Notes under the pieces: model-generated
Databases searched by the model: none
What the model was told of the DNA's origin: nothing
The model's input: the letters and a program-made list of their open reading frames with translations, nothing else
Part shown: positions 23,605 to 36,732 of the stretch, piece by piece
Numbering within the stretch: the first letter of the stretch is position 1
Layout of the letters: the number at the start of each line of letters is the position of its first letter
Made by a program: the position numbers and the translations under genes
Source: Manis javanica
Taxonomy: Eukaryota > Chordata > Mammalia > Pholidota > Manidae
NCBI RefSeq assembly: GCF_040802235.1
Contig: NC_133166.1
Location: 115,334,991-115,398,990 of the forward strand
Direction: 5' to 3'
DNA: 64,000 bases

Positions 23605-24640
23605 AAAGTCAACAAAGGATAAAATACCTGGGCATACTTGTCTAGCTTGGATAAATACTTAGTCTACAGGCACACACCTGATCATCTACATTTGCCCTCT
23701 TACAGCACTAAACTATGTTTTCTACCTTTATCTTGCATCTACCTACCACTTCAGCATTTTATTTAAAATAATAATAATAATAAGGGAGAAATGTGGGATT
23801 CACATATAAATCAAGTATAAAAATCAAACGAATAATCATATCTGACTTGATTGTTTATAGTTCATGATGCGTGATCAAAACCGAAAGTTTCTGTGATGAC
23901 TGCCCTTGCACTGTTCACCATGTAAGAACTTATTCACTATGTAAGAACTTGTTCACCATGTAAGAACTTGTTCGTTATGCTTCAGAAGATTGGAGACTGT
24001 TGAGAATTAGGCTTGGGGTTGAATAATGATTGTGCATTGAGTCCCCTATACAGAATTTTATTGTTGTTAACAACCATTTGATCAATAAATATAAGAGATA
24101 CCCTCTCAAAAAAAAAGTACCTGGGCATAAACTTAGAAATGTGCAAATTTATAGACAAGACTTTAAAACTCTACTAAGAGACATTAAAAAACAGACTTGA
24201 GTAAATAGAAAGGGCTGTTCATGATCTTGGATAGGAAGAGTCAGCCGCATAAAGATGTTCATTATCCAAAAATAACCCCTATTTTAAATGTAATTACGAT
24301 AAAACTACAAACAGGATTTTTTTTAACTAAACGAGCTAGTTCTGCAGTATAGTTGGAAAAATAAACCAGTAAGATGTAACGATTTTTCTGATAAAGAAGT
24401 GTAGTTAGGAAGTATTCTATCTCCCTTAGTTAAGACATATGTTAACATTATAGTAATTAAAACAGAGGGGTGTTGGTACACAAATAGACACACAGATCAA
24501 AGGACAGACTAGAAAGCCTAAAATCACACCCAGATATATGTGAGCATTTAATATATGATAAAAGGGGCATTTCACATCCGTAGGGCAATATTTGATGCTT
24601 CACCAACTAGTGATAGAACTCAGCTAGGAAAATATATGCT
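23605..24640 (+). mobile_element. Old L1 ORF2 fragment interrupted by a retroposon
   Basis: L1 ORF2 words on the + strand, such as aataaaatacctgggcata-like sequence before the insertion and ctctactaagagacattaaa, then gatcttggataggaagag after it, are contiguous if 23637-24129 is removed. Multiple frameshifts; not coding. Confidence 0.7.
23637..24117 (+). mobile_element. Unidentified 481-bp poly(A)-tailed retroposon with 12-bp target-site duplications
   Basis: The insert lies between two exact copies of tacctgggcata (23625-23636 and 24118-24129). It ends in an A tail (about 24108-24116) preceded by AATAAA in atcaataaatataag. Both features are hallmarks of L1-mediated retroposition. It contains three tandem-like copies of a motif ttcaccatgtaagaactt (about 23912-23975) and an AAT microsatellite near 23766-23780. 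No tRNA or 7SL-type promoter boxes were recognised. The family was not identified. Confidence 0.8.
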
Positions 24641-25990
24641 TGGGCTCTGCGATGTCAGTTTCATCCAGCCATGAATAAGGAATCACCTTAAAATGTTTTG
24701 GCTTAGCTGTACAATGACCCAGTATGCAATCAGATGGAAAAAAAGTTTGAGTCTGGCAAGATGATTCAGAGAAACTGCTCCTGCCATAACACAACTAAAG
24801 TGCTGGCGAAAATATACAACATCTTTTTTTACCTTTTTAAAACTGAAATATCGTTTATATACAATATAAATACTCGTTTGGGATGAACAACTTAGTGTTT
24901 CAACAATCACGTACATTATAAATGTTCACCCTGATAAATGTAGTTACCATCTGAAAACACCTTTTAGGTGAATTGTTAAGATAACAGGAAATGTAAGAGA
25001 AATCCTTACTTTCAAAACTTTTTGTTGTAGAAAGCTTCAAACATATGGAAAAATAGAAGACAGCAATGAACATCCATACACCCACAGTCTAGGCACAGCA
25101 ATCGTTGACATTTTGCAACATTTTTTCATCTATATGAAAACATGATATAAATAATAATAAATATTTCTCTATAAATAAAACCAGGTATCATGACATTTCA
25201 ATCCTAATTGCTTCCCATACATGCCGAGTTTTTTCCTTTTAATGACCAATTTCAGAGTTAGATTTGGTGCAGTGACCACCTCCAGTGGTGGCAGAGATGA
25301 TGGAGTTCTGTTTTGGTTTGTTGGGGTTTTATTTCTTTTTAATTATCATCCTGGACTCACGGTTTTTATAGATTCAGTGCATTTCACCCACTTACAATCA
25401 TTTTTTAAAAAGAACTCCTACAAGAATTCCCAACCACACGTCTGTCCCTGCTGGGCTGGGAGCCAATGAGATTTTGTGACCAACCTAACAAAAAGGTAGC
25501 AGCAGGTGACTCAGCAGTTTGTCACATTGCCACCAAGAATCTTTGGGAAAGAGTCTACAAGTCAATTAATATTTTCCCATGTTACTAGGTGGAATTATAG
25601 TAATTGACATTTTTATGATTTTAAAAAGATCAAGTATCAGCCTTTTCATGTGGTTCATCTTGACAGTAAAATAAAGGATGGTCCCTCAAATTACAGACTA
25701 TTTTGTAAACTTCTAAGTGACAACAAAGGAGGATCCAAACATTTCATCTTTTTTTTTTTTAATTGAGTTTGACGCAGGTTCTTCAATATGTAGTCAATGG
25801 GATCTTGGTTAAATTGCCTAGATTGTTCTCTTTTCCATATTTACAGTTTCTATGGGCCCAGCCATCGCTTTGTAATTGTACAGTCAAAATGTAGTGTTGA
25901 TGTGGGGGTGACTGAGTTACTGTGATATAATAAATTAACAGAAATTTGGGTTCTAGTTCTAGCTTTGCCATTGATCAGTTGTGTGGTTTT
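24640..25990. other. A/T-rich intergenic stretch, probably old L1-derived
   Basis: Words such as actgaaatatcgtttatata and gtacattataaatgttcacc resemble old L1 3' sequence. No gene signal. Confidence 0.4.
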
Positions 25991-27453
25991 AGGCTAGTTT
26001 TTTTTTTTTAATTTTATTTTGGTACCATTAATCTACAGTTACATGAAGGACATTATGTTTACTAGGCTCCCCCTTCACCAAGTCCCCCCCACATCCCCGT
26101 TCACAGTCACTGTCCATCAACGTAAGATGCTGCAAAATTACTACCTGTCTTCTCTGTGTTGCACAGCCCTCCCCGTGCCACCCCCCACACTATACATGCT
26201 ACTCGTAACGCCCCCTTTCTTTTTTTCCCGCCCTTATCCCTCCTTTCCCACCCGTCCTCCCCAGTCCCTTTCCCTTTGGTAACTATTAGTCCATTCTTGG
26301 GTTCTGTGCTTCTGCTGCTGTTTTGTTCCTTCAGTTTTCTTTTGTTCTTATACTCCACATATGAGTGAAATCATTTGGTACTTGTCTTTCTCCACCTGGC
26401 TTATTTCATTGAGCATAACACCCTCTAGCTCCATCCATGTTGTTGCAAATGGTAGGATTTGTTTTTTCCTTATGGTTGAGTAATATTCCATTGTGTATAT
26501 GTACCACATCTTCTTTATCCATTCATCTACTGATGGAAATTTAGGTTGCTTCCATATCTTGGCTATTTGTAAATAGTGCAGCGATAAACATAGGGGTGCA
26601 TCTGTCTTTTTCAAACGGGAGTGCTGCATTCTTAGGGTAAATTCCTAGAAGTGGAATTCCTGGGTCAAATGGTATTTCTATTTTGAGCATTTTGAGGAAC
26701 CTCCATACTGCTTTCCACAATGCTTGAACAAATTTACATTCCCACCAGCAGTGTAGGAGGGTTCCCCTTTCTCCACAACCTCGCCAACATTTGTTGTTGT
26801 TTGTCTCTTGGATGGTAGCCATCCTTACTGGTGTGAGATGATATCTCATTGTGGTTTTAATTTGCATTTCTCTGATGACAAGCAATGTGGAGCATCTTTT
26901 CATGTGTCTGTTGGCCATCTGAATTTCTTCTTTAGAGAACTGTCTATTCAGCTCCTCTGCCTATTTTTTAATTGGGTTATTTGCTTTTTGTTTGTTGAGG
27001 TGTGTGAGCTCTTTATATATTTTCGATGTCAACCCTTTATCAGATCTGTCATTTACGAATATATTCTCCCATACTGTAGGATACCTTTTTGTTCTATTGA
27101 AGGTGTCCTTTGCTGTACAGAACGTTTTCAGCTTGATATAGTCCCATTTGTTCATTTTTGCATTTGTTTCCCTTGCTTGGGGAGATATGTTCAAGAAGAG
27201 GTCACTCATGTTTATGTCTAAGAGATTTTTGCCTATGTTTTTTTCTAAGAGTTTTATGGTTTCATGACTTACATTCAAGTCTTTGATCCATTTCAAATTT
27301 ACTTTTGTGTATGGGGTTAGACAGTGATCCAGTTTCATTCTCTTACATGTAGCTGTCCAGTTTTGCCAGCACCATCTGTTGAAGAGACTGTCATTTCCCC
27401 ATTGTATGTCCATGGTCCCTTTATCGAATATTAGTTGACCATATATGTTTAGG

Positions 27454-28572
27454 TTAATGTTTGGAGTCTCTATTCTGTTCCATTGGTCTGTGGCTCTGTT
27501 CTTGTGCCAGTATCAAATTGTCTTGATTACTGTGGCTTTGTAGTATAGCTTGAAGTTGGGGAGTGAGATCGCCCCCCACTGTATTCTTTCTTCTCAGGAT
27601 TGCTTTAGCTATTTGGGCTCTTTGGTGTTTCCATATGAATTTTTGAACTATTTGTTTCAGTTCATTGAAGAATGCTGTTGGTAGTTTGATAGGGATTGCA
27701 TCAAATCTGTATATTGCTTTGGGCAGGATGGCCATTTTGACGATATTAATTCTTCCTAGCCACGAGCATGGGATGAGTTTCCATTTGTTAGTGACCCCTT
27801 TAATTTCTCTTAAGAGTGTCTTATGGTTTTCAGGGTATAGGTCTTTCACTTCCTTGGTTAGGTTTATTCCTAGGTATTTTATTCTTTTTGATGCTATTGT
27901 GAATGGAATTGTCTTCCTGAATTCTCTTTCTATTAGTTTATTGTTAGTGTATAGGAAAGCCACAGATTTCTGTGTGTTAATTTTGTATCCTGCAACTTTG
28001 CTGAATTCCAATATTAGCTCTAGTAGTTTTGGAGTGGAGTCTTTAGGGTTTTTTATGTACAATATCATGTCATCTGCAAATAGTGACAGTTTAGCTTCTT
28101 CCTTACCAATCTGGATTCCTTGTATTTCTTTGTTTTGTCTAATTGCTGTGGCTAGGACCTCCAGTACTACGTTGAATAACAGTGGGGATAGTGGGCATCC
28201 CTGTCTTGTTCCTGATCGCAGAGGAAAAGCTTTCAGCTTTTCGCTGTTCAGTATGATGTTGGCTGTGGGTTTGTCATATATGGCCTTTATTATGTTGAGG
28301 TACTTGCCCTCTATACCCATTTTGTTGAGAATTTTTATCATGAATGGATGTTGAATTTTATCGGATGCTTTTTCAGCATCTATGGAGATAATCATGTGGT
28401 TTTTGTCTTTCTTTTTGTTGATGTGGTGGATGATGTTGGTGGATTTTCGAATGTTGTACCATCCTTGCATCCCTGGGATGAATCCCACTTGGTCATGGTG
28501 TATGATCCTTTTGATGTATTTTTGAATTCGGTTTACTAATATTTTGTTGAGTATTTTTGCATCTATGTTCAT
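27454..28572 (-). pseudogene. L1 ORF2 reverse-transcriptase-domain remnant
   Basis: A 372-codon block shows the RT fingers and palm ([26 protein letters not shown]) and the catalytic FADD box in [15 protein letters not shown]. It is out of continuous frame with the endonuclease block. It is broken at the C-terminal side near 27450. Confidence 0.9.
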
Positions 28573-28959
28573 CAGGGATATTGGTCTATAGTTTTCTTTT
28601 TTGGTGGGGTCTTTGCCTGGTTTTGGTATTAGGGTGATGTTGGCTTCATAGAATGAGTTTGGGAGTATTCCCTCCTCTTCTATTTTTTGGAAAACTTTAA
28701 GTAGAATGGGTATTATGTCTTCTCTGTATGTCTGATAAAATTCTGAGGTAAATCCATCTGGCCCGGAGGTTTTGTTCTTTGGTAGTTTTTTGATTACCGC
28801 TTCAATTTCATTGCTGGTAATTGGTCTGTTTAGATTTTCTGTTTCTTTTTAGGTCAGTCTTGGAAGGTTGTGTTTTTCTAGGAAGTTGTCCATTTCTCCT
28901 AGGTTTCCCAGCTTGTTAGCATATAGGTTTTCATAGTATTCTCTAATAATTCTTTGTAT

Positions 28960-30201
28960 TTATGTGGGGTCCGTCGTGATTTTTCCTTTCTCGTTTCTGA
29001 TTCTGTTGATATGTGTTGACTCTCTTCTCCTCTTAATAAGTCTGGCTAGAGGCTTATCTATTTTGTTTATTCTCTCGAAGAACCAGCTCTTGGTTTCATT
29101 GATTTTTGCTATTGTTTTATTCTTCTCAATTTTATTTATTTCTTCTCTGATCTGTATTATCTCCCTCCTTCTGCTGACTTTAGGCCTCATTTGTTCTTCT
29201 TTTTCCAATTTCGATAATTGTGACATTAAACTATTCATTTGGGATTGTTCTTCCTTCTTTAAATATGCCTGGATTTGTCTATACTTTCCTCTTAAGACTG
29301 CTTTTGCTGTATCCCACAGTAGTTGGGGCTTAGTGTTGTTGTTGTCGTTTGTTTCCATATATTGCTGGATCTCCATTTTGATTTGGTCATTGATCCATTG
29401 ATTATTTAGGAGCATGTGGTTAAGCCTCCATGTGTTTGTGAGCCTTTTTGTTTTCTTTGTACAATTTATTTCTAGTTTTATGCCTTTGTGGTCTGAAAAG
29501 TTGGTTGGTAGGATTTCAATCTTTTGGAATTTACTGAAGCTCTTTTTGTGACCTAGTATGTGGTCTATTCTGGAGAATGTTCCATGTGCACTTGAGAAGA
29601 ATGTGTATCCTGTTGCTTTTGGATGTAGAGTTCTGTAGATGTTTATTAGGTCCATCTGTTCTAGTGTGTTTTTCAGTGCCTCTGTGTCCTTACTTATATT
29701 CTGTCTGGTGGATCTGTCCTTTGGAGTGAGTGGTGTGTTGAAGTCTCCCAGAATGAATGCATTGCATTCTATTTCCTCCTTTAATTCTGTTAGTATTTGT
29801 TTCACATATGCTGGTGCTCCTGTATTGGGTGCATATATATTTATAACGGTTATATCCTCTTGTTGGACTGAGCCCTTTATCATTATGTAGTGTCCTTCTT
29901 TATCTTTTGTTACTTTCTTTATTTTGAAGTCTATTTTGTCTGATACTAGTATTGCAACACCTGTTTTTTTCTCTCTGTTGTTTGCATGAAATATCTTTTT
30001 CCATCCCTTGACTTTAAGTCTGTGCATGTCTTTGGGTTTAAGGTGAGTATCTTGTAAGCAGCATATGGATGGGTCTTGCTTTTTTATCCATTCTATTACT
30101 CTGTGTCTTTTGATTGGTGCATTCAGTCCATTTACATTTAGGGTGATTATTGAAAGGTATGTCCTTATTGCCATTGCAGGCTTTAAGTTTGTGGTTACCA
30201 A
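28960..30201 (-). pseudogene. L1 ORF2 endonuclease-domain remnant
   Basis: A 413-codon open block shows the APE-type endonuclease opening (LSIITLNVNGLNAPIKRH), the CLQDTHL motif in place of the usual CxQETH, the ILGDFNTPL motif, and SDHKGI near the end. It is cut from the reverse-transcriptase block by a stop near 28850-28960. A decayed transposon gene, not a host gene. Confidence 0.9.
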
Positions 30202-32039
30202 AGGTTCAAGGTTAACTTCTTTACTATCTTACTGTTTAACTTAACTCGCTTATTGAGCTATTATAAACACGGTCTGATGATTCTTTATTTCTCTCCCTTC
30301 TTATTCGTTCTCCTCCCTTCTTCATATGTTGGGCGTTTTGCTCTGTGCTCTTTTTAGGAGTGCTCCCATCTAGAGCAGTCCCTGTAAGATGCCCTGTAGA
30401 GGTGGTTTGTGGGAGGCAAATTCCCTCAACTTTTGCCTGTCTGGGAATTGTTTAATCCCTCCTTCATATTTAAATGATAATTGTGCTGGATACAGTAGTC
30501 TTGGTTCGACGCCCTTCTGTTTCATTGCATTAAGTATATCATGCCATTCTCTTCTGGCCTGTAGGGTTTCTGTTGAGAAGTCTGATGATAGCCTGATGGG
30601 TTTTCCTTTGTAGGTGACCTTTTTTTTCTCTCTGGCTGCCTTTTATACTTTGTCCTTGTCTTTGATCTTTGCCATTTTAATTATTATGTATCTTGGTGTT
30701 GCCCTCCTTGGATCCCTTGTCATGGGAGTTCTGTGTACCTCTGTGGTCTGAGAGGCCATTTCCTCCCCTAGTTTGGGGAAGTTTTCAGCAATTATTTATT
30801 CAAAGACACTTTCTATCCCTTTTACTCTCTCTTCTTCTTCTGGTACCCCTATAATGCGGATATTGTTCCATTTCGATTGGTCACACAGTTCTCTTAAAAT
30901 TCTTTCATTCCTGGAGATCCTTTTATCTCTCTCTGCATCAGCTTCTCTGCGTTCCTGTTCTCTATTTTCTAGTCCATTAATGGTCTCGTGCGTCTCGTCC
31001 ACTCTGTTTTGAAGTCCTTCAGAGCTTGTTTTATTTCTGTATTCTCCCTCCTTAGTTCTTGCATATTTCTCTGCAAGTCCGTCAGCATGGTTATGACTTT
31101 TGTTTTGAATTCTTTTTCAGGAAGACTGGTTAAATCTATCTCCCCAGGTTCCTTCTCAGGGGAAGATGTAGAAGCTGTCGAAGCTGTCTGGGTTAGTCTT
31201 GTCTGGATCAAATTTTTTTGCCTTTTCACGTTGATAGGTGCAGTGGAGTGCTATTGACGCGTCTGTCAGCTGGGAGAGTCAAGCCTCTTTCCACTTGGCT
31301 CCTGGCCTTTCTTTACTGGGACAACTGCGACCCCTAGTGGCTTGTGTTGGGCAATTGCGTGTAGACTGGGTCTTGTATCTTGCCCAGCCGGTATGGAGGA
31401 AGCTCCCTTGCTGAGGGTGTGTCCAGCCTCAGGCTGCTGCTCTGCTTGAGGGGCCCTGGAGGGGTAATGGACGTGGGGGCTGTTTGGCTGTTTACCTCTG
31501 TGAGGGGTCTCAGAGCTGTTGCCCAGGGGGTTAGTGCGCCCAGAGTTCCCTGGAATTTCCAGCTGCTGGACTGTGACCCGGGAGGCCTCCATCCAGCTGT
31601 GGGGCCCCTGCCCCTTTAAGACTTTCAAAAAGCACTCGCTTTTCTTAGTCACAGGGGGGCTGGCTTCAGGACCCCCTCAAAGGTCTTATTGTCCTGTTTC
31701 CCTAGTATCCAGCACCCCAGGCATACACTGTGTCTGCGCTCTGGTGCGGATGGCTGGGGCTGGGTGTTCAGCAGTCCTGGGCTCCCTCTCCCTCCCTGCT
31801 CTGACTCCTCTCCTTCCGCCGGGAGCTGGGGTGAGGGGCGCTTGGGTCCCGCTGGGCTGCGGCTTGTATCTTACCCCTTTCACCAGGCGCTGGGTTCTCG
31901 CAGGTGTGGATGTAGTCTGGCTGTTGTCCTGTGTCTCCTGGTCTCTCTTTTAGGATTAGTTGTATTTGTTGTATTTTCAAAAATATATATGTTTTTGGGA
32001 GGAGATTCCCAGTGTCCTACTCACGCTGCCATCTTCCAA

Positions 32040-33640
32040 ACATTTTATCTTAACCCGAGAAGTAAACCTGCTCTCTAAAGGGAATTATTTTAAAAATGTT
32101 TTACCTACTTTTTGATATTACTGGGGAATTATTTAATTCAATCAAGAAAATATTAACCATTATGATTAAGATACTGCAAAATGATGTAACATACCTTTAG
32201 GTATAGTTGAAAATTTTATCTGCTGGAAAAGAAGATCAATCCCACTAAAATGAAGAGAATTATCATGGGATTTTTAAATAATCTTTCTTGTAGAGAATTT
32301 CCAGTTTCTATTTTTGTAGCATCTTGACATGAACAGGACCTAAGATTATTTTGGAAATGATTTTAAAGGGCATAGACATGATGGGCGAGATTTAAAGTCT
32401 TACAGTACTAATCTGGGTATTAAATCCATCTGAATTGGATGGAGCATTGGCCAACATTGACAGGGAGAGTTAATTGAGCTGAAAACTACATTTGAGACCC
32501 AAACATGATTTAGCCAATCTACTTCAGAAAGGTTTTGGATCCAATTATGGCCTTCATCTCCATTTCTTTGGAAAGAACTAATGTACTGTAGCATTTCCAA
32601 CAACGTATTTATTTCAAAGATGCTCACTGCAGTAGTGCAGCTGTTAAAAATGCCTCAAAACCAGCAGTAAATCTGAAGGTGACTCCTCTTAACAGACTTA
32701 GAACAAAATATCATTCATTAGTAGCAATAAATGAAATGTAGGGAGCTCAGTGCTTTGAATTAATATGGTTTGCTTCCTAAAGTATTTCACATTGACAAAG
32801 TCATTTTACAATATTTAAAACCCAATGATAAGCAATCTACTATATGAAAAATTGCATGTTGTAATTATTTACTTATTTGGGGATTACCTAGATTTTTTTT
32901 TTAATTTCCCAGAAATTTACCAAACCGATTCCACAGCCTCTAATATTACTGCTTGTTCTTTCCAACCCACCCTGTGTTCCTCTTGGCCCCCGAAATGACA
33001 CCTTGGTCTCCGAGGCCTTACGTGCTGCAGACTCTTTATGCCCGCCTGTGAAAAGAGCTTTCAAAACAGGAGACAGAGCTTCTGACATATTTCATTCCTA
33101 TCCCAACCCCATATCATTACATCAGGAATTACTTTGACACCAAATTCACAAATGAAACTCAGGTCATTTACAGCAATGTCACAGCTTTTCATTGTCTGTA
33201 TTTCAGCAATCTGAAATTAATTTTGGCACGATACTCAGACTTCAGTTAAGGTTATTTTCCTCTTTCTTTTATCATACATGAAGAGAATTGGGCTGACTTA
33301 TCCTACTTGGAACTTTCATTCTGGCTGTTCACCAGTATCTCTCTGCTTTCATTTTCCTGTTCTTCTTGTATTGGATTGACTTCTGGTCCTCTTACTTCTT
33401 TAAATCCGAACATTTTCAGTAATTGTGCCCAAAGATGTACATATTGAAATACTTACCATTTCACTACAAATTATTCATTTTACTTTTCCTCTGCATTACA
33501 CTTAGGGCATTATCATTTTTTAAGTTGTGTAGATGGGCTCTGTTACTTGTAAATCTCTTTTAGGATTATCAAAGTGGTGTTACAAAAATACATTGTAAAA
33601 AGACGATGTTGGGTCTGAGAGAGCTAAGAACAAGTGCCCC
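32040..33640. other. A/T-rich intergenic stretch without recognised gene
   Basis: Unique-looking sequence rich in ATTT words. No coding frame with family content. Some part may be old L1 sequence, not assigned. Confidence 0.4.
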
Positions 33641-33649
33641 AGAACAGCA

Positions 33650-33830
33650 CCGGGGCAATTTTGCCCCCAGGGGACATTTGGCTTCGATGATCACCAGGAA
33701 AGTTGCTGCTGGCCTCTAGTGTATGTAGCCTGGGGCTTGGCTAAGGGTCCTGCAATGCCCAAAACAGCCCCCACATTGAAGGATCTGCCCAAGTGTCTGT
33801 AGTGCTGAGGTGAGAACCCCCGATCTGTAG
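33650..33830 (+). mobile_element. MER20-like hAT transposon
   Basis: ccggggcaattttgccccca and ggggacatttggc at the start, then caatgcccaaaacagccccc and aggtgagaacccc at the end, follow MER20 with an imperfect inverted-repeat end. Confidence 0.75.
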
Positions 33831-33899
33831 AAATGCCTGCACAAGATATGTGCAATGGGTACAGTACCACCCAGAGCATTATTGCTTATCCTAGAATAA

Positions 33900-35690
33900 A
33901 ATGGGGAACTGGCCAGATGCCTGCAACATTTATCCGGTCAGATAAAGACCATGTGGTGGTGGAATACTACAAGTCACTGAACAATAAACAACAGCCCTAA
34001 CAATCATGAATGAGTCTCAAAAACATGTTGCATTTTTAAAAAGTCAGCTGCACTTATATGAAGTTCAAAACAAAGCAAAACAAAGATCATATCTGGTTGG
34101 ATGGCTCCAAAACGCTGTGGTAAAATTCACAGCCACCGCAGTTACTTTCAACAGCTTATTTGAACCCCATTATTCTCTGTCTCCTATGTTGGGAGGGAAA
34201 TTACCCATAGAAGGACAAAACATTGCCTCCTCGGGCATTTGAGGATGTTTGTTAGTGGCCACAGTGATTGGAGGAGAAGGTGGTAATGGCAATTAATGGG
34301 CGAGGTCAGGGATAATAGTTGTCTGCAAATACACAGGACAGTCTCACCCAAGGAAACCCAGCCTTTCACTGACTCTAGGCATTCAGGTGAGAAAACACCT
34401 TTCACAAAAACTAACTCAAAATGAATCTTAGACCAAAATGTAGAACACAGGGTGATAAAACCTCTAGAAGATTACATAGGAAAAAAATCTAGGTGAAGTT
34501 GGGTTTGACGATGTGTTAAGATACAACACGGAAACAATGATTCATGAAAAAAATCCGACAAGATGCATTTCATTAAAATTAAAAATTTTTGTGAAAGTAA
34601 TTGTTGAGAGAATGAAAAGAGAAGCCACTGGGAGAAAATAGTTGCAAAACACATATCTGATGAAGGATTTGTATCAAAAATATACAAAGAACTCTTAAAC
34701 AAAAAAATAAGAAAAGAAACAATACAATTTCAAAGTGGGTAAAAGATCTGAACAGACACCTCACCAAAGAAGATTGACAGGTAGCCAATAAGCATATGAA
34801 AAGATGCAGATTATAATATGTCATTAGAGAATTGAAAATGCAAACAAGATACCACTACCTACCTATTGGAAAAGCTAAAATTGAAAACACTGACAATACC
34901 AAATGCTGATGAGGATGTGGAGCAACAGGGATGTTCATTCATTATGTGTGGACTGCAAAATGGTACAGACACCTGGAAGGCAGTTTGAGTGTCTTACAAA
35001 ACTAAACATAGTTTTACCCTATGATCCAGCAGTCATGCTACTGGATTTTCATCCAATTGAGTTGAAAAGTTATGTCCACACAAAAATTTGCATCTAAATG
35101 TTTAAGGTAGATTTATTTATGACCATCAAAAACTGAAAGCAACCAAGATGTCCTGCAATAGGTAAATGGCTAAAGGAATTGTGATAATCCATACAATGGA
35201 ATGTTAATCAGTGCTAACAACAAGTAAACTACTGAGGCACGAAAAGACACAGAAGAACTTTAAATGCATATTTCTAAGGGAAATAAGTCAGTCAGAAAAG
35301 ACTACATATTGCATGATTCCAACTATGTGACATTTCAGAAAGGCAAAACTATGTTGACAGTAAAAAGATCAGTAGTTGCCAGGGATTTGGGGGATACACA
35401 AAGGACTTCTATGACAGTGAAACTACTCTGTATGAAACTGTCATATGGAAACATGACATTATGCATTTGTCAAATCCCATAGAACTGTAAAACACAAAGA
35501 GTGAACTCTAATGTAAACTATTCACTTGAGTTAATAATAATATTGGTTCATCAACTGTGCTAAAGCAAGATGTTAATAATAGGGGAATCTGGGGAAGGAG
35601 GGTGAGTATATGGAACTCTGAATACTATTTGCTCAACTATTCTACAAATCTGAAATTGTACTAAAAATCTATTATTTATTTTTAAAACTA
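33900..35690 (+). mobile_element. Old L1 (L1M-type) ORF2 3' part and 3' UTR
   Basis: aaaacctctagaagattaca, aaagtgggtaaaagatctga, aagatgcagattataatatg, atggaatgttaatcagtgct and gactacatattgcatgattc are in the order of the L1 ORF2 C-terminus and 3' UTR. 33900-34030 looks like an extra duplicated or rearranged piece of the same region. Heavily mutated. Confidence 0.75.
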
Positions 35691-35699
35691 GGTTGATAA

Positions 35700-36720
35700 T
35701 TTTCTGAGACTAGACCCTAACCCCACTTTATGTATGGACACAATGTACTATTTGTAAGGCTTGAACACACAGCATTTTCCTGTAACACAGCTACTGTCTA
35801 GGTAGAGGGACAGCTGCATTTTGTTTTGCTTGGCACGTTGCCAAGATTTGGATGCCATTTCAGAGAATCACATCACCAATAGCAAACTGTGGTCTTCGCG
35901 TGGCCGCTTTGCTACTCGCGGATATCGTGTGTGCGTTTGCATCAGTGGCATTCAGGTTTTACAAAGAGGGGCCAGCATCCAACTTCACTGCAACCGAGCA
36001 TTAACATACTCAAGCACACTATTTTATTACTGAATGCTTTTCTTTATACATCCCATGGAGTTCAATTAGGATACTATATTGACATTACATTTTTTTGTAT
36101 ATAGGTAGGTTTTATTATATATTCATTTAATGGCAGGATGGTAACAAAATATTAAAAGGATGACTTGACAACGTCTCCTTTAAAATGAAACCCAAACTCC
36201 TTACTCAGCCATTGGCCTGTCCTAACCAGCCCAGCTGTGATAGAGGCTCTGCCCTCCTCCCACCACGCCTGCCCAAGGAAGCTATTTGTATATGTCAGAA
36301 TTCTCATATCCCTCGTCTTGGTACAGGCTGGTCTCTCCTGAAATGCCGTCATCCTCTTCATTCACTGCCTAACAAATGCAGTGTCCCCAAACCTGTTCTC
36401 ATGTTCTTCCTTTGACTTGTGTCATGCTATGCTCCACCTTCAGTCCCATTTACTTAATTTTCTTTAAATGACTTATTTCATAAATGAATACATTTTATAT
36501 TAAAGTTATAAACATATTTATTTGAAATTAAATAATTAAATGTATTGCTTTATTACCTTAACAGGTTGGTATTTTATATTTATTTATATTTAGTTTCAAT
36601 TCTAGTGTATATTTTAAATTTATATTTAATTTTAATAAATGTATATGTTTATTTATCACATTTTACATCATATTATTTTTCAAAGAAAAGTGTGTATCAT
36701 TATCCTAAATAGGAAACTAA
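35700..36720. other. Intergenic A/T-rich stretch
   Basis: 36470-36665 is very A/T-rich with repeated tttatattta words. No gene signal. No named repeat. Confidence 0.45.
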
Positions 36721-36732
36721 CATGAATAGCCC

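Larger units (their letters stand above)
25998..32037 (-). mobile_element. Full-length LINE-1 with disrupted ORFs
   Basis: About 6.04 kb. The A-tail end (T run at 25998-26009) is on the left. The L1-typical 5' start on the - strand (tttggaagatggcagcgtg) is at 32037. On the - strand the order is 5' UTR (about 32037-31260, GC-rich), ORF1 remnants (about 31230-30370, with coiled-coil-like frames), ORF2 endonuclease (30201-28960; opens with IITLNVNGLNAPIKRHRV), ORF2 reverse transcriptase (28572-27454; catalytic [11 protein letters not shown]), and C-terminal region (27413-26541). Stops and frameshifts separate these blocks, so it cannot make intact ORF proteins. The 3' UTR has a G-rich polypurine tract on the L1 sense strand. 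No clear target-site duplication was seen. Confidence 0.93.

Noticed and set aside
23912-23975. Possible CRISPR-like or satellite array (three near-identical ~19-bp words)
   Set aside because: Only three copies within a retroposon in a mammalian genome; no spacers of constant length and no cas context.
27665-28354. 229-codon + strand frame
   Set aside because: Antisense shadow of the L1 reverse transcriptase region.
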